Part shown: positions 51,838 through 62,967 of the stretch, piece by piece
Layout: each line of letters opens with the position of its first letter
How positions within the stretch are numbered: position 1 is the stretch's first letter
Assembly: GCA_030424865.1 (NCBI GenBank)
Contig: JAUHVR010000012.1
Coordinates: forward strand, 62,001-126,000
From: Alphaproteobacteria bacterium
Lineage (GTDB): Bacteria; Pseudomonadota; Alphaproteobacteria; Rhodobacterales; Rhodobacteraceae
Length of the DNA stretch: 64,000 nucleotides
Reading direction: 5' to 3'
The notes under the pieces: generated by a model
Database searches by the model: none
What the model was told of the DNA's origin: nothing
The model's input: the letters and a program-made list of their open reading frames with translations, nothing else
Made by a program: the position numbers and the translations under genes

Positions 51838-52401
51838 TCAGCCCGGTGTCGAAGACACCCCAACCTGCGCGGCCCGCAGCAGCCGATCGTGCAGCAGGAA
51901 CCCAGCGGCCGAGACCTGGATGATGTCGCCCGCCTTGGTGCCCGGAACCGGTGCTTCGAACATGGCTTCGTGCAGCTTGGGGTCGAACTTGTCACCAACC
52001 TCGGGCGAGATCACTTCGATCCCATGTTTGGAAAAGACGTTCAGCAATTCGCGCATCGTCAGCTGGACGCCTTCGATGACCGCCGATTCTTCGTCCGATA
52101 CGCCGTCACGTTCAGCCGAGGCCACCGCGCGGGCCATATTGTCATAGACCGGCAGCAGATCGCGGGCCAACTTCGAGCCGCCGTAACGCTCTGCCTCGGT
52201 CCGGTCCTTGACCGACCGTTTGCGGGCGTTTTCGGCATCTGCCAAGGCACGCATGAAGCGGTCTTTGTAATCGTCCCGTTCAGCGCGCAGCGCGTCGATC
52301 TCGACCGCCTCGTCGTCCAGCTCCATCAGCTCTTCTGCAAATTCTTCTGCTTCGGCTGTGTCGATGTCGTCCAGAAACTCTTCGGGTTTTGGGTCTGCCA
52401 T
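51838..52401 (-). CDS. grpE: Nucleotide exchange factor GrpE
   Basis: 187 residues: acidic N-terminal segment, long coiled-coil helix (about 30-75), and the beta domain with VEVISPEVGDKFDPKLHEAMFEAP motif. Releases ADP from DnaK. Starts 10 bases after hrcA's stop on the same strand, so the two form an operon. Confidence 0.93.
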   Translation of the reverse strand: MADPKPEEFLDDIDTAEAEEFAEELMELDDEAVEIDALRAERDDYKDRFMRALADAENARKRSVKDRTEAERYGGSKLARDLLPVYDNMARAVASAERDGVSDEESAVIEGVQLTMRELLNVFSKHGIEVISPEVGDKFDPKLHEAMFEAPVPGTKAGDIIQVSAAGFLLHDRLLRAAQVGVSSTPG

Positions 52402-52411
52402 ACCTTTACCT

Positions 52412-53473
52412 CTAGTTCCGGTCGGAGATCAGTTTTCCGACCAGTTGTGCCGTGTAATCCACGATCGGCACGATCCGTCCATAGTTCAGACGCGTGGGTC
52501 CGATGACCCCGACCGCGCCAATAATCTTTCGATCCGCGTTCATATATGGAGACACCACCAAAGAGGAACCCGAAAGTGAGAAAAGTTTGTTCTCGGAACC
52601 GATAAAAATGCGCACACCGTCGCCCTGATCGGTGAGTTCGAGGAACTCGGCAATATCCTGCTTGCGTTCAAGGTCATCGAACAGCTCGCGGATGCGGTCC
52701 AGGCCAACGGCGTCGGCCTCTCCGCCCAGCAGATTCGAGCGTCCCCGCACGATCAGCCGATCCCCCTGCCCGCTGTCGTCCCAGGCCGCCAAGCCGCTTT
52801 CGATCAACCCTGCGGCCAGCGTGTCGATTTCCTGACGTCGTTTGGTGATCTCGGTTGCCATGACGCCCCGCAGTTCGGTCAGGGTCCGGCCTTCGATCAG
52901 AGCATTGAGGAAATTTGCAGCCTCGCGCAACGAGCTGGGTGTCTGGCCAAGCGGCGGCGTGAACAGACGGTTTTCCACATGCCCATCCGCAAAGACAAGA
53001 ACCACCAGGGCGCGGTCATTGCCCAGGCTGACAAACTCGACATGTTTGAGCGGCGCTTCATGCTTGGGCGTCAGCACCAACGAGGCCCCCTGCGTGACGC
53101 CGGACAAGGCCGATCCAACCCTGTCGAGCAACGCGCTGACGTCATCGGGGTTGTCGGCCATAGTCGCGTCAAGCTTTTGCCGGTCATCAGCTTTCAGATC
53201 ACCGACCTCTAGCAGGCCATCGACAAACATGCGCAGGCCAAGCTGCGTCGGGACACGCCCGGCACTGACGTGCGGACTGTCAAGAAGCCCAAGAAACTCA
53301 AGGTCTTGCATCACATTGCGGATCGTCGCGGCCGAGACTTTTTCGCTAAGCGTGCGGGTCAGCGTGCGCGAGCCGACGGGCTCGCCATTCTCGAGATAAC
53401 CTTCGACCACGCGGCGGAACACCTCGCGCGAGCGATCGTTCATTTCATCCAGCAATTTCGATGCGTCTGTCAT
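52412..53473 (-). CDS. hrcA: Heat-inducible transcription repressor HrcA
   Basis: 353 residues. N-terminal winged-helix region with [14 protein letters not shown] and [14 protein letters not shown], followed by the IREL/GAF-like core ending [12 protein letters not shown]. Represses groESL-type operons through CIRCE sites; no CIRCE element is visible next to this gene. Start ATG 53473 decided by the canonical [13 protein letters not shown] start. Confidence 0.93.
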   Translation of the reverse strand: MTDASKLLDEMNDRSREVFRRVVEGYLENGEPVGSRTLTRTLSEKVSAATIRNVMQDLEFLGLLDSPHVSAGRVPTQLGLRMFVDGLLEVGDLKADDRQKLDATMADNPDDVSALLDRVGSALSGVTQGASLVLTPKHEAPLKHVEFVSLGNDRALVVLVFADGHVENRLFTPPLGQTPSSLREAANFLNALIEGRTLTELRGVMATEITKRRQEIDTLAAGLIESGLAAWDDSGQGDRLIVRGRSNLLGGEADAVGLDRIRELFDDLERKQDIAEFLELTDQGDGVRIFIGSENKLFSLSGSSLVVSPYMNADRKIIGAVGVIGPTRLNYGRIVPIVDYTAQLVGKLISDRN

Positions 53474-53588
53474 GTCTGATACCTTGCCCAATCCAGCGAC
53501 AAAGACACAAGTCCCCATAGGTCGATCGGGGTTGCACTGCGGCGTCTTGCGCCTGTATTTCGGCTGCAAAGCGATAAAAGGAAAGCAC

Positions 53589-54302
53589 ATGCGACCCTCG
53601 GGACGAGATCTAAGCGAAATGCGCGCCGTTTCAATCGAAACCGGTGTCACGAAACATGCCGAGGGGTCCTGCATGATCCGCATGGGCGACACCCATGTGC
53701 TGTGCACGGCAACCATCGAGGACCGGGTTCCCCCGTTTATCAAGGGCACCGGGCTGGGCTGGGTCACCGCCGAATATGGCATGCTGCCCCGGTCGACCAC
53801 CTCACGCATGCGGCGCGAGGCCTCGTCCGGCAAACAAGGCGGACGTACGGTTGAAATCCAGCGTCTGATCGGGCGGTCACTGCGTGCCGGTGTCGATCGC
53901 GTTGCCCTTGGCGAACGGCAGATCACCGTGGACTGCGATGTGATCCAGGCCGATGGCGGGACGCGCTGCGCCTCGATCACCGGGGGATGGGTGGCGCTGC
54001 GTCTGGCAGTGAACAAGCTGATGAAGGCAGGTGACGTGATCAGCGATCCGCTGATCTCGCCCGTGGCGGCGGTGTCCTGTGGGATTTACGCGGGTCAGCC
54101 GGTGCTGGATCTGGATTATCCCGAGGACAGCGAAGCCGGTGTCGATGGCAACTTTATCCTGCGTGGCGACGGACAGATGATCGAGGTGCAGATGTCGGCC
54201 GAGGGCTCGACTTTTAGCCGCGATCAGATGGGGCAGCTGCTTGATCTGGCTGAAAAAGGTGTCGGCGAACTGGTCGCTGCACAGCTTGAGGCGGTGAAAT
54301 GA
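53589..54302 (+). CDS. rph: Ribonuclease PH
   Basis: 237 residues of the phosphorolytic exoribonuclease family that trims tRNA 3' ends. [18 protein letters not shown] at the start, [19 protein letters not shown]-type catalytic region near 75-90 and [11 protein letters not shown]. Start ATG 53589 with AAAAGGAAA upstream. The stop overlaps the start of rdgB by four bases. Confidence 0.95.
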   Translation: MRPSGRDLSEMRAVSIETGVTKHAEGSCMIRMGDTHVLCTATIEDRVPPFIKGTGLGWVTAEYGMLPRSTTSRMRREASSGKQGGRTVEIQRLIGRSLRAGVDRVALGERQITVDCDVIQADGGTRCASITGGWVALRLAVNKLMKAGDVISDPLISPVAAVSCGIYAGQPVLDLDYPEDSEAGVDGNFILRGDGQMIEVQMSAEGSTFSRDQMGQLLDLAEKGVGELVAAQLEAVK

Positions 54303-54913
54303 GCCGCAAATTCTCGGCTGGCGACACCTTGCTGATTGCCACGCACAACAAGGGCAAGCTTGAGGAGATGCAACATCTGCTCGAACCCTTTGGCGTGACG
54401 GTTGTGGGCGCGGCCGAGAAGAATCTGCCCGAGCCCGAAGAGACAGAGACCACTTTTGTGGGTAATGCGCGGATCAAAGCACATGCGGCGGCCAAGGCGA
54501 CAGGATTGCCGGCGCTGTCGGACGATTCGGGGATCGAGATCGACGCCCTGGACGGCGCGCCGGGTGTCTACACGGCTGATTGGGCGGAAACGCCCAATGG
54601 GCGCGATTTTGTCATGGCAATGACCAAGACCCACGAAAAGCTGGAGGCTGTGAACGCGCCTCTGCCCCGCACCGCACGGTTCTGCTGTACCCTGGTGCTG
54701 GCCTTGCCCGATGGGACGGACGAGGTCTTTCCCGGTGTGATGCCTGGCCAGGTGGTCTGGCCTATGCGCGGCGATCAGGGGCATGGCTATGATCCGATCT
54801 TTCAGCCCGACGGCTATGACATCACCTTTGGCCAGATGGACCGCTGGGAAAAGAACAAGATCAGCCATCGGGCAGATGCCATGCGCAAATTCATTGCGGC
54901 CTGTTTTGATTGA
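54299..54913 (+). CDS. rdgB: XTP/dITP pyrophosphatase RdgB
   Basis: 204-residue house-cleaning nucleotidase: [11 protein letters not shown] near residue 18, [11 protein letters not shown] near 55, [11 protein letters not shown] near 70 and [10 protein letters not shown] at the end. Removes ITP/XTP from the pool. Translationally coupled to rph; hemW begins inside its last codons. Confidence 0.94.
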   Translation: MSRKFSAGDTLLIATHNKGKLEEMQHLLEPFGVTVVGAAEKNLPEPEETETTFVGNARIKAHAAAKATGLPALSDDSGIEIDALDGAPGVYTADWAETPNGRDFVMAMTKTHEKLEAVNAPLPRTARFCCTLVLALPDGTDEVFPGVMPGQVVWPMRGDQGHGYDPIFQPDGYDITFGQMDRWEKNKISHRADAMRKFIAACFD

Positions 54914-56066
54914 AGACTGGCGGCACGGCGGCTTTGGCCTGTACACCCACTGGCCCTTTTGCGAGGCCAAGTGCCCCTATTGTGACTTCAACAGCCATGT
55001 GTCGCGCCAGATCGATCAGACGCGCTGGCGCGATGCTTATCTGAAAGAGATCGACCGGGTCGGCGCCCTGACCCGGGGCCGTGTGTTGGACACGGTCTTT
55101 TTTGGCGGTGGGACGCCCAGCCTGATGGACCCCGAGACGGTTCACGCCATTCTGGAACGTGTCCGGCGCACCTGGCCGATGCGCAATGATCCCGAGATCA
55201 CCCTTGAAGCCAACCCCAGCTCGGTCGAGGCCAGGCGGTTTCGCGGATATGCCGAGGCCGGGGTGAATCGGGTTTCCCTGGGTGTTCAGGCGTTGAATGA
55301 CGATGATCTGCGGCTGTTGGGGCGGTTGCATTCCGTGGCCGAGGCTCGTCAAGCCTTTGATATCGCACGAGATCATTTTGACCGTGTCAGCTTTGATCTG
55401 ATCTATGCGCGGCAGAACCAAAGCTTGGCGCAGTGGGAGGCGGAATTGCGCGAGGCGCTGTCGATGGCCGTTGATCATCTGTCGATGTACCAACTGACCA
55501 TTGAACAAGGCACCGCATTCGGGGATCGCTACAACGCCGGGAAGCTGCGCGGGTTGCCCGAAGACGATGTCTCGGCCGATATGTATGAACGGACACAAGA
55601 GATTTGCGAGGCCGCAGGGTTGCCCGCCTATGAAGTTTCGAACCATGCGCGGCCGGGCGCGGAATCCCGGCACAATCTGATCTATTGGCGCTATGGCGAC
55701 TACGTCGGAATTGGGCCGGGGGCGCATGGTCGTCTGACCCTGAACGGTCAGAAAATCGCCACCGAGGCCTGGAAATCACCCGACGCTTGGCTGAAAAACG
55801 TGGATCAGGCCACCCCTGATCGCGTGCATCGCTCGGTGAGCTCTCAGGATGCTGTGGGTGAACTCATCATGATGGGGCTGCGGGTCAATGACGGCATAGA
55901 TATTGAACGCATCAGACAATTTGGTCCGCATGCCGGGTTTGATGCCGCTGTCCAAGAGTTGACGGACCTGGGAATGCTTCAGATTGCCGATGGCCGGATA
56001 CAGACCACGCCATCCGGGCGCATGGTGTTGAATGCTGTGGTCGAAAGGTTGTTGCCGGATCAGTGA
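54906..56066 (+). CDS. hemW: HemW-type radical SAM protein (haem chaperone)
   Basis: 386 residues. Radical SAM motif CEAKCPYCDFNSH near residue 22 (C-x3-C-x2-C), with VFFGGGTPSLM downstream. HemW binds haem rather than oxidising coproporphyrinogen. The start is TTG 54906 overlapping the rdgB stop by eight bases; the N-terminus [17 protein letters not shown] then aligns with the family. Convergent overlap of seven bases with parB. Confidence 0.9.
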   Translation: MIEDWRHGGFGLYTHWPFCEAKCPYCDFNSHVSRQIDQTRWRDAYLKEIDRVGALTRGRVLDTVFFGGGTPSLMDPETVHAILERVRRTWPMRNDPEITLEANPSSVEARRFRGYAEAGVNRVSLGVQALNDDDLRLLGRLHSVAEARQAFDIARDHFDRVSFDLIYARQNQSLAQWEAELREALSMAVDHLSMYQLTIEQGTAFGDRYNAGKLRGLPEDDVSADMYERTQEICEAAGLPAYEVSNHARPGAESRHNLIYWRYGDYVGIGPGAHGRLTLNGQKIATEAWKSPDAWLKNVDQATPDRVHRSVSSQDAVGELIMMGLRVNDGIDIERIRQFGPHAGFDAAVQELTDLGMLQIADGRIQTTPSGRMVLNAVVERLLPDQ

Positions 56067-56953
56067 CCGCCCGCCAAACGCGCGCAGAGATCGTCCAGCT
56101 GATCAAATGACTTGTAACGCAACGTCATTGTCCCGCCCTCGTCGCCCGGGGTGTGTTCAATGCTGACCTTCATGCCAAGCGCTGCGGACAGTTCTCCTTC
56201 CAGCGCTTTGGTGTCAGCGTCCTTTTCACCCCGCGACCGGCTTGTAGCCGTCGCCGGCACCTTGGGTTGCTGAACTCCCTTGGCCAGCCTTTCCGCCTCG
56301 CGGACAGAAAGACCTTCGGCGACGATGCGCTTTGCAAGGTCGATCGGAGACTCCGCCGTGATCACCGCACGGGCGTGACCTGCAGACAGATCACCCGCTT
56401 CGACCATTGCGCGTACCTCATCCGGCAAATTGAGCAGGCGCAGCAAATTCGCGATGTGGCTGCGGCTTTTCCCCAGGGCCTCGGCCAGTTTTTCCTGCGT
56501 GTGGCCGAATTTGTCCATGAGCTGGCGAAATCCGGCGGCTTCCTCGATGGGATTGAGGTCGGCGCGCTGGATGTTTTCAATGATCGCGACTTCGAGCACC
56601 TCGGTGTCGTCGAAATCACGGACCAGAACGGGAAGTTCGTGCAGCTGTGCCATTTGCGCGGCACGCCACCGGCGCTCGCCCGCAACGATCTCATACTCAC
56701 CGTCATGTCCAGGTCGCGCGCGCACAATGAGGGGCTGGATCACCCCCTTTGCGCGGATCGACTCGGCGAGTTCAGCAAGTTGTGTTTCGGTGAACCTGCG
56801 CCGGGGCTGATCGGGATTCGGCACAATGCGTTCGATCGGAATGGTCCGATCCGGCGTACGACGGGCCTCGGCCACGTTAACCTCTGGTGTGACGTCAGCC
56901 ATAAGGGCCGAAAGTCCGCGTCCGAGTCCTCGAGCTCTTTTTTTGTCCGCCAT
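56060..56953 (-). CDS. parB: Chromosome partitioning protein ParB
   Basis: 297-residue CTP-dependent DNA clamp. GRGLSALMAD near the N-terminus (ParA-interacting), the nuclease/ParB domain with PNPDQPRR and VAGERRWRAAQ, then the helix-turn-helix EALGKSRSHIANLLRLLNLP and a C-terminal dimerisation segment. Loads at the parS sites seen here at 58210, 58344 and 60231. Fifteen bases after parA in the same operon. Confidence 0.95.
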   Translation of the reverse strand: MADKKRARGLGRGLSALMADVTPEVNVAEARRTPDRTIPIERIVPNPDQPRRRFTETQLAELAESIRAKGVIQPLIVRARPGHDGEYEIVAGERRWRAAQMAQLHELPVLVRDFDDTEVLEVAIIENIQRADLNPIEEAAGFRQLMDKFGHTQEKLAEALGKSRSHIANLLRLLNLPDEVRAMVEAGDLSAGHARAVITAESPIDLAKRIVAEGLSVREAERLAKGVQQPKVPATATSRSRGEKDADTKALEGELSAALGMKVSIEHTPGDEGGTMTLRYKSFDQLDDLCARLAGGH

Positions 56954-56968
56954 CTGCGCCTCTTGTCC

Positions 56969-57778
56969 TTATGCCGCGATTTTTGCGGTCTTCTTCACCA
57001 GTTCCTTGGCCAGACCCCGATACGCCTGCGCGCCTTTGGAAGCCGCATCATACTCGAGAACCGGTTGGGCGAAAGAGGGGGCTTCGCTGACGCGGACATT
57101 TCGCGGGATCACCGTTTCGAACACCAGGTCCCCCAGATTCGCACGCGCATCGGCTTCGACCTGCTGTGAGAGATTGTTGCGCGCGTCGTACATGGTCAGC
57201 ACCACGCCCTCGATCCGCAGGTTCGGGTTTGCCGTTTGACGCACTTCGCGAATGCTCAGCATGAGCTGCGACAAACCTTCGAGCGCAAAGAATTCACTTT
57301 GAAGCGGGATCAAAACGGAATGCGCCGCAACCATCGCGTTGACGGTCAGCAGGTTCAGCGACGGAGGACAGTCGATCAACACAAAGTCGAATGCAAACGG
57401 GTCGATGGCGCGCTGCCGCAAGGCATCGTGCAGCAAGAAGCTACGTTTTTCGTTTGAAATCAGCTCGATATCCGCAGAGCTCAGGTCGACGGTCGCTGGG
57501 ATGATGCGAAGGTTGGGTGTGTCCGTTGGCAAGATCACATCCTGCAATTCCGCATCTTCCAGCAAAAGATCGTATGTTGTCTTGTCGCGATCCTCTGGAT
57601 CAATGCCAACGCCGGTCGATGCATTGCCCTGTGGATCCAGATCAACCACCAGGACCTGAAGTCCCATTTCAGCCAGAGCAGCGCCCAGATTGATGGCGGT
57701 TGTCGTTTTTCCAACACCGCCTTTCTGGTTTGCAACGGCGATGATCTTGGGGCCAGCAGGCCGGGTTGGATCAGACAC
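56969..57778 (-). CDS. parA: Chromosome partitioning ATPase ParA
   Basis: 269 residues: deviant Walker A KGGVGKTT at residues 19-26, switch I DLDPQGNASTG and Walker B FVLIDCPPSL. GTG 57778 is chosen because GGAGAG lies seven bases upstream; TTG 57793 is open but has no site. Its start overlaps the rsmG stop by eight bases. Confidence 0.93.
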   Translation of the reverse strand: MSDPTRPAGPKIIAVANQKGGVGKTTTAINLGAALAEMGLQVLVVDLDPQGNASTGVGIDPEDRDKTTYDLLLEDAELQDVILPTDTPNLRIIPATVDLSSADIELISNEKRSFLLHDALRQRAIDPFAFDFVLIDCPPSLNLLTVNAMVAAHSVLIPLQSEFFALEGLSQLMLSIREVRQTANPNLRIEGVVLTMYDARNNLSQQVEADARANLGDLVFETVIPRNVRVSEAPSFAQPVLEYDAASKGAQAYRGLAKELVKKTAKIAA

Positions 57779-58376
57779 GGGCGATCTCTCCAATTTTCAG
57801 GATGACGGAGTCGGGTGATGTCCTACTTTTAAGAACTTCCAACTCGAACCGCCATGATTCCTGCGCGATTTTCACTTCTTTTTCCCAAGTTGCCCCTTTT
57901 GGGAACAGTGCCACTCCGCTTGGCGACCGGTGCAGTTCCGCAAAACCCAACAGGGTAGGCAGATCGGCCAGCGCACGCGCCGACAGAATGTCGGCGCCTT
58001 GCGCCGGAGCCGTTTCGATGCGTTGGGCAAGAACCGTCGCTCGGGTTCCTGTTTCCCGCAAAACCGTCCTCAGGAACGCACACTTGCGTTGATCGCTTTC
58101 GATGAACGAAAATTCCATGGCCGGGGCAATGTCGGCAGCGACAATAGCCGCGACCAATCCGGGAAATCCGCCTCCGGTTCCGATGTCCGTCCATTTTCCG
58201 ACCGGCAACTGTTTCACGTGAAACACTTGAAGAGAATCTTCGATATGCCTGGACCATGCGTTTTCAATCGTGGACTTGGCCACAAGATTGATCCTTGGGT
58301 TCCACTTCTTCAACAAGTCGACATAGACGCGAAGCTTTTCCAATGTTTCACGTGAAACATCCAGCGTTTCGGTCAT
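57771..58376 (-). CDS. rsmG: 16S rRNA (guanine527-N7)-methyltransferase RsmG
   Basis: 201 residues. SAM-binding GTGGGFPGL near residue 58, and [10 protein letters not shown] near 125. Methylates G527 of 16S rRNA. Two perfect parS sites lie inside the gene: one encodes VSRET near residues 7-11, the other FHVKQ near 52-56, so the site constrains the protein here. The ATG overlaps the mnmG stop. Confidence 0.94.
   Translation of the reverse strand: MTETLDVSRETLEKLRVYVDLLKKWNPRINLVAKSTIENAWSRHIEDSLQVFHVKQLPVGKWTDIGTGGGFPGLVAAIVAADIAPAMEFSFIESDQRKCAFLRTVLRETGTRATVLAQRIETAPAQGADILSARALADLPTLLGFAELHRSPSGVALFPKGATWEKEVKIAQESWRFELEVLKSRTSPDSVILKIGEIARV
58210..58225. other. parS site inside rsmG (second)
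   Basis: TGTTTCACGTGAAACA, the perfect palindromic parS consensus. On the minus strand it is translated as part of FHVKQ in RsmG. Confidence 0.93.
58344..58359. other. parS site inside rsmG (first)
   Basis: TGTTTCACGTGAAACA, perfect palindrome, 118 bases from the other rsmG site. Read in a different frame it encodes VSRET near the RsmG N-terminus. Confidence 0.93.
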
Positions 58377-60238
58377 GCTTGCTTCTTTCGTTGCGATTGC
58401 CGGATCTTCGCCAGTAACAGCGTCAGGGCGGCTGGCGTCATGCCATCGATGCGCGCCGCCTGCCCCAGATTGCCCGGTTGGATCTTTTCAAGCTTTGCCC
58501 GAAGTTCATTCGAAAGCCCGTCAATCGATGCATATGAAAACATTGGAGGAATCGCCAGATTCTCATCTTTGCGCAGCGCCTGCACATCTCGGGATTGCCG
58601 TTCGATATAATTTGCGTAAAGCGCCTCTCGCTCAAGCTGTTGCTTGATCTCCACATCCATGTCACCCAGATCCGGGTTCAACATCTCGAGCTCCCGGAAC
58701 CCGAAATCGGGAAATGCCAAGAGCGCATAGCCTGACCTGCGGGATCCATCCTTGTTTACAGCCACACCAACTTTTTGAATTTGCTGTGGCGTGAAGGAAA
58801 CCTCGGTCACGCGGTCACGCCCCGCAGTCAGACGGTTCATCTTATTTTCGAAGACTTGGCGACGTTTATCTCCGACAATTCCAAGATCAATTCCCTTGGG
58901 CGTCAGACGCTGGTCCGCGTTATCCGCCCGCAAGCTCAACCGAAACTCGGCACGCGATGTAAACATGCGATAGGGTTCAGACACACCCCTGGTGATCAAA
59001 TCATCGACCATGACGCCGATGTAACTGTCCGATCGACTGAACATTACACTTTCACGATCCAACGCGACATGTGCCGCATTCAGGCCGGCGACCAGCCCTT
59101 GAGCCGCCGCCTCTTCATACCCTGTTGTGCCGTTGATCTGCCCTGCAAGGAACAGACCTGGCACCGTCTTGACCGCCAATCTCGCGTCAAGGGCCCGCGG
59201 ATCAACATAGTCATATTCGATGGCATACCCCGGCTGGGTGATATCCACCCGTTCCAATCCGGTAATCGATCGGACGTAATCCTGCTGAACCTCGACTGGC
59301 AAAGAGGTCGAGATTCCATTTGGATACACCGTGGTATCATCCAAACCCTCTGGCTCAAGAAACACCTGGTGCGAGTTCTTGCCGGCAAAGCGCACAATCT
59401 TGTCTTCGATCGAAGGACAATACCGCGGCCCAACGCCTTCGATATGCCCGCCGTACATGGCCGAACGATCTAGGTTTTCTCGAATAATATCATGGGTTTG
59501 CGCATTGGTATGGGTGATCGCGCAAGCAACCTGCCGAACAAATGGCGTTTTGTGCAGGAAGGAAAACATCACCGGATCTTCGTCCCCCGGCTGGTCTTCC
59601 AAGACCTCCCAATTGATCGTGCGTCCATCCAAACGAGGCGGCGTACCGGTCTTCAATCGGCCCAAACCCAGGCCAAAGTCATCGATTCGCTCTGCCATTT
59701 TCACCGATGGTGCATCCCCCATGCGGCCACCCGGTCGAGACTGATCACCAATATGGATCACACCCCTGAGAAACGTCCCCGTTGTCAGAACCACGGCCCC
59801 CGCGCTGACCTCGGACCCGTCGGCAAGAACAACGCCGGAAACCGTGTCGTTCTTCATCAGGAAATCCACCGCCTCGCCCTCGACAACGGTCAAATTGGGC
59901 TGTTGCAAGGTTTCCCTTTGCATTTCGGTCCGGTAGATTTTGCGGTCCGATTGTGCTCGGGGCCCCTGAACGGCGGGGCCCTTTCGCCGGTTCAAGAGGC
60001 GAAATTGTATCCCTGCCCTGTCTGCGACGCGCCCCATGACACCGTCCATGGCATCGATTTCACGAACCAGGTGCCCTTTCCCAAGACCGCCGATCGCCGG
60101 GTTGCACGACATCACACCGATGGCATCGGCGCGCAAGGTGATCAACGCTGTCCGCGCACCAACCCGTGCCGCGGCATGGGCAGCCTCGGTTCCCGCGTGA
60201 CCTCCGCCAACAACAACAACGTCAAATCGATGTTTCAC
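58373..60238 (-). CDS. mnmG: tRNA uridine-5-carboxymethylaminomethyl modification enzyme MnmG
   Basis: 621 residues: FAD-binding [14 protein letters not shown] at the N-terminus, [17 protein letters not shown] near 47, and the helical C-terminal region that contacts MnmE. GTG 60238 is chosen (GGAG nine bases upstream, [10 protein letters not shown]); TTG 60247 would start inside the parS site immediately after that GGAG with no spacing. A parS copy covers the start region and would encode FHVKH if TTG were used. Confidence 0.92.
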   Translation of the reverse strand: MKHRFDVVVVGGGHAGTEAAHAAARVGARTALITLRADAIGVMSCNPAIGGLGKGHLVREIDAMDGVMGRVADRAGIQFRLLNRRKGPAVQGPRAQSDRKIYRTEMQRETLQQPNLTVVEGEAVDFLMKNDTVSGVVLADGSEVSAGAVVLTTGTFLRGVIHIGDQSRPGGRMGDAPSVKMAERIDDFGLGLGRLKTGTPPRLDGRTINWEVLEDQPGDEDPVMFSFLHKTPFVRQVACAITHTNAQTHDIIRENLDRSAMYGGHIEGVGPRYCPSIEDKIVRFAGKNSHQVFLEPEGLDDTTVYPNGISTSLPVEVQQDYVRSITGLERVDITQPGYAIEYDYVDPRALDARLAVKTVPGLFLAGQINGTTGYEEAAAQGLVAGLNAAHVALDRESVMFSRSDSYIGVMVDDLITRGVSEPYRMFTSRAEFRLSLRADNADQRLTPKGIDLGIVGDKRRQVFENKMNRLTAGRDRVTEVSFTPQQIQKVGVAVNKDGSRRSGYALLAFPDFGFRELEMLNPDLGDMDVEIKQQLEREALYANYIERQSRDVQALRKDENLAIPPMFSYASIDGLSNELRAKLEKIQPGNLGQAARIDGMTPAALTLLLAKIRQSQRKKQA

Positions 60239-60246
60239 GTGAAACA
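60231..60246. other. parS site at the mnmG start
   Basis: TGTTTCACGTGAAACA, perfect palindrome, spanning the mnmG start region (the GTG start codon is inside it). It lies between mnmE and the mnmG coding region. Confidence 0.93.
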
Positions 60247-60250
60247 ACTC

Positions 60251-61534
60251 CTACTTTCCGAGGCAGAAACTCGCAAAGATTTCATCCAACAGCGTTTCAA
60301 CGTCAATCCGCCCGATCAGGCTTTCCAACCGTCGAATCGCGTTTCGCAACTCTTCTGCCGCCAGATCATAACGATCCGGGCCAAACTCAACGAGTCGCCC
60401 GGCGCGATCCAGACCAACAACAGCTTCCTCCAGTGCTGCGCGTTGACGTTCCCGGATGATCAATCCCGAATTCGCAACTCGCTTTGACAGGGTTTCCGTC
60501 AATTTCTCCAACAGCCGTTCAACACCGAAACCCGTCTTACCGGATATCCCGTTCCGCTGACCGTCATCCCGGTCAACCTTGGCCCGTAGCCGAATATCGC
60601 CGTCCCACAATGGCAGGTCATGGGTCTGACCAGGCGCCAGCAAAACAATCCGAAGGTCCGCTGCAACCGCCCGCTTCCGGGCGCGTTCGATCCCCAACCC
60701 CTCAACCAGGTCATCCGTATCCCGCAAGCCCGCGGTGTCCAGCAGCGTCACCGGCAATCCGTCCAGATCCATCCGAACCTCGATGACATCACGAGTCGTT
60801 CCCGCCACATCCGACGTGATGGCCGCTTCCCGCCCCGCCAGCATGTTCAGCAAGGTCGACTTCCCCACATTCGGAGCGCCAACAATCGCCACCTCAAATC
60901 CGTCCCGAATACGTTCCGCGCTTTCGAACCCAGACAGCTCGCGGCGCATCGAGCCTCCGACACCTTCCAGCAGCTCCTCCACTTCCGGCGACACATCCTC
61001 TGGAACCTCTTCATCGGCAAAATCGATGACCGCCTCCAGCAAGGCCGCCGCACGGATCAAATCAGCGCGCCACCCGTCAACAACGCCCGACAGACGACCT
61101 TCCAAAACACGCACGGCCTGCACACGCTGTGCTTCGGTCTCGGCGTCGATCAGATCGGCAAGTGCTTCGACCTGCGTCAGATCAAGGCGCCCGTTCTCAA
61201 GCGCCCGTCTTGTGAATTCTCCAGGTTCCGCCATCCGGGCGCCTGCGACTTGACCCAGCGCTCGCAGCACCGCTTGAATGACCGCGCGACTGCCATGCAG
61301 ATGAAACTCCACGACAGGCTCTCCGGTAAAGCTTTCGCCCTCCGGAAAGACCAGCACCAAGGCGCGATCCAGAAAGCCGGATCCCGGCGCGTTCAGCGAC
61401 CGCACACGCGCCTCGCGGGCCGGCGGCAAGTCACAGAACTCTTCCGCCACCGCAAAGGCGCGCGGCCCCGAGATCCGCACCACCGCGACGCCAGCCTTTC
61501 CCTGTGCGGTGGCCAGGGCAAAGATCGTGTCCAT
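60251..61534 (-). CDS. mnmE: tRNA modification GTPase MnmE
   Basis: 427 residues. N-terminal folate-binding domain, G1 GAPNVGKST at 219-227, G3 [10 protein letters not shown] near 266, and C-terminal FCLGK (catalytic Cys). The G4 specificity motif, NKxD in E. coli, reads AKVD (318-321) here, so guanine recognition by the usual Asn is missing. With MnmG it makes the wobble-uridine modification cmnm5/nm5. 13 bases after rho. Confidence 0.92.
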   Translation of the reverse strand: MDTIFALATAQGKAGVAVVRISGPRAFAVAEEFCDLPPAREARVRSLNAPGSGFLDRALVLVFPEGESFTGEPVVEFHLHGSRAVIQAVLRALGQVAGARMAEPGEFTRRALENGRLDLTQVEALADLIDAETEAQRVQAVRVLEGRLSGVVDGWRADLIRAAALLEAVIDFADEEVPEDVSPEVEELLEGVGGSMRRELSGFESAERIRDGFEVAIVGAPNVGKSTLLNMLAGREAAITSDVAGTTRDVIEVRMDLDGLPVTLLDTAGLRDTDDLVEGLGIERARKRAVAADLRIVLLAPGQTHDLPLWDGDIRLRAKVDRDDGQRNGISGKTGFGVERLLEKLTETLSKRVANSGLIIRERQRAALEEAVVGLDRAGRLVEFGPDRYDLAAEELRNAIRRLESLIGRIDVETLLDEIFASFCLGK

Positions 61535-61547
61535 GGTGCGCCTCGCC

Positions 61548-62819
61548 TCAGGTGTTCATGGAATCGAAGAATTCCGAGTTGGTCTTGGTCTGCTTCAGCT
61601 TCGAGATCAGGAACTCGATTGCATCCGTCGTCCCCATCGGGTTCAGGATCCGCCGCAACACAAAGGTCTTTTGCAGATCGATCTTGTCGACCAGCAGATC
61701 CTCTTTCCGCGTGCCGGACTTGAGGATGTCGATCGCCGGGAAGACCCGCTTGTCCGCAACCTTGCGGTCCAGCACGATCTCCGAGTTGCCTGTGCCCTTG
61801 AATTCTTCAAAGATCACTTCATCCATCCGGCTGCCCGTATCAATCAGCGCGGTCGAGATGATCGTCAGCGATCCGCCCTCTTCGATGTTCCGCGCTGCAC
61901 CAAAGAACCGCTTGGGCCGTTGCAGGGCGTTTGCGTCCACACCCCCGGTCAGAACCTTGCCCGACGACGGCACCACGGTGTTGAATGCCCTACCAAGTCT
62001 TGTGATCGAATCCAGCAAGATCACAACATCTCGCTTGTGTTCGACCAAACGCTTGGCTTTTTCGATCACCATCTCGCTGACCGCAACGTGCCGCGTCGCG
62101 GGTTCGTCAAAGGTCGAGGAAATCACCTCTCCCTTCACCGACCGTTGCATGTCGGTCACTTCTTCCGGGCGTTCGTCGATCAGCAGAACGATCAGGTAAC
62201 ACTCGGGATGGTTCGCCTCGATCGAATGCGCGATGTTCTGCAGCAGAACCGTCTTACCCGTCCGCGGCGGCGCCACGATCAGCGACCGCTGCCCCTTCCC
62301 GATGGGTGACACCAGGTCAATGATCCGCGCCGAACGGTCCTTGATAGTCGGATCCTCGATCTCCATCTTCAGACGCTCGTCCGGATACAGCGGTGTCAGG
62401 TTGTCAAAGGCCACCTTGTGGCGCGCCTTCTCGGGATCTTCAAAGTTGATCAGCGTGACATCCATCAGCGCAAAGTAACGCTCGTTGTCTTCGGGCGCCT
62501 TGATCGCGCCTTCGATCGTATCCCCGGTGCGCAGGGAAAACTTACGGATCATCTCGGGCGAGACGTAAATGTCATCGGGGCCCGGCAGATAGTTCGCCTC
62601 GGGTGACCGCAGAAAGCCAAAGCCATCCTGCAGCACCTCAAGCACCCCATCACCAAAGATGTCCCAGCCATCATCCGCGCGCTCGCGCAGGATCTGGAAC
62701 ATCATCTCACCCTTGCGCATGGTCGAGGCGTTTTCGATCTCCAGATCCTCGGCCATCGCCAAAAGATCCTTGGGGCTCTTTGCCTTCAGATCGGCAAGGT
62801 TCAAACGGTCGTCGCTCAT
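61548..62819 (-). CDS. rho: Transcription termination factor Rho
   Basis: 423-residue hexameric RNA helicase: N-terminal RNA-binding region, P-loop [25 protein letters not shown] (Walker B) and the [22 protein letters not shown]-loop region. ATG 62819 ([16 protein letters not shown]) gives the length usual in this family; two earlier in-frame starts (62867, 62918) lie in the leader and lack a good site. Confidence 0.95.
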   Translation of the reverse strand: MSDDRLNLADLKAKSPKDLLAMAEDLEIENASTMRKGEMMFQILRERADDGWDIFGDGVLEVLQDGFGFLRSPEANYLPGPDDIYVSPEMIRKFSLRTGDTIEGAIKAPEDNERYFALMDVTLINFEDPEKARHKVAFDNLTPLYPDERLKMEIEDPTIKDRSARIIDLVSPIGKGQRSLIVAPPRTGKTVLLQNIAHSIEANHPECYLIVLLIDERPEEVTDMQRSVKGEVISSTFDEPATRHVAVSEMVIEKAKRLVEHKRDVVILLDSITRLGRAFNTVVPSSGKVLTGGVDANALQRPKRFFGAARNIEEGGSLTIISTALIDTGSRMDEVIFEEFKGTGNSEIVLDRKVADKRVFPAIDILKSGTRKEDLLVDKIDLQKTFVLRRILNPMGTTDAIEFLISKLKQTKTNSEFFDSMNT

Positions 62820-62967
62820 AGAAAAATATCCCGGACCGGATCCTGATGGATCGACGGTCTTACTCATTCGTTTAGACGTGGAAACGCTTTTGGCCCGGAC
62901 GGACCAGCTAAGTGCCACTTAAGCACAGCAGGCGCACGAGTCAATCTTTGATCAGATCCGGCTTTGA

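Noticed and set aside
53474-53588. CIRCE operator or RpoH promoter between hrcA and rph
   Set aside because: No TTAGCACTC-type inverted repeat and no convincing -35/-10 pair.
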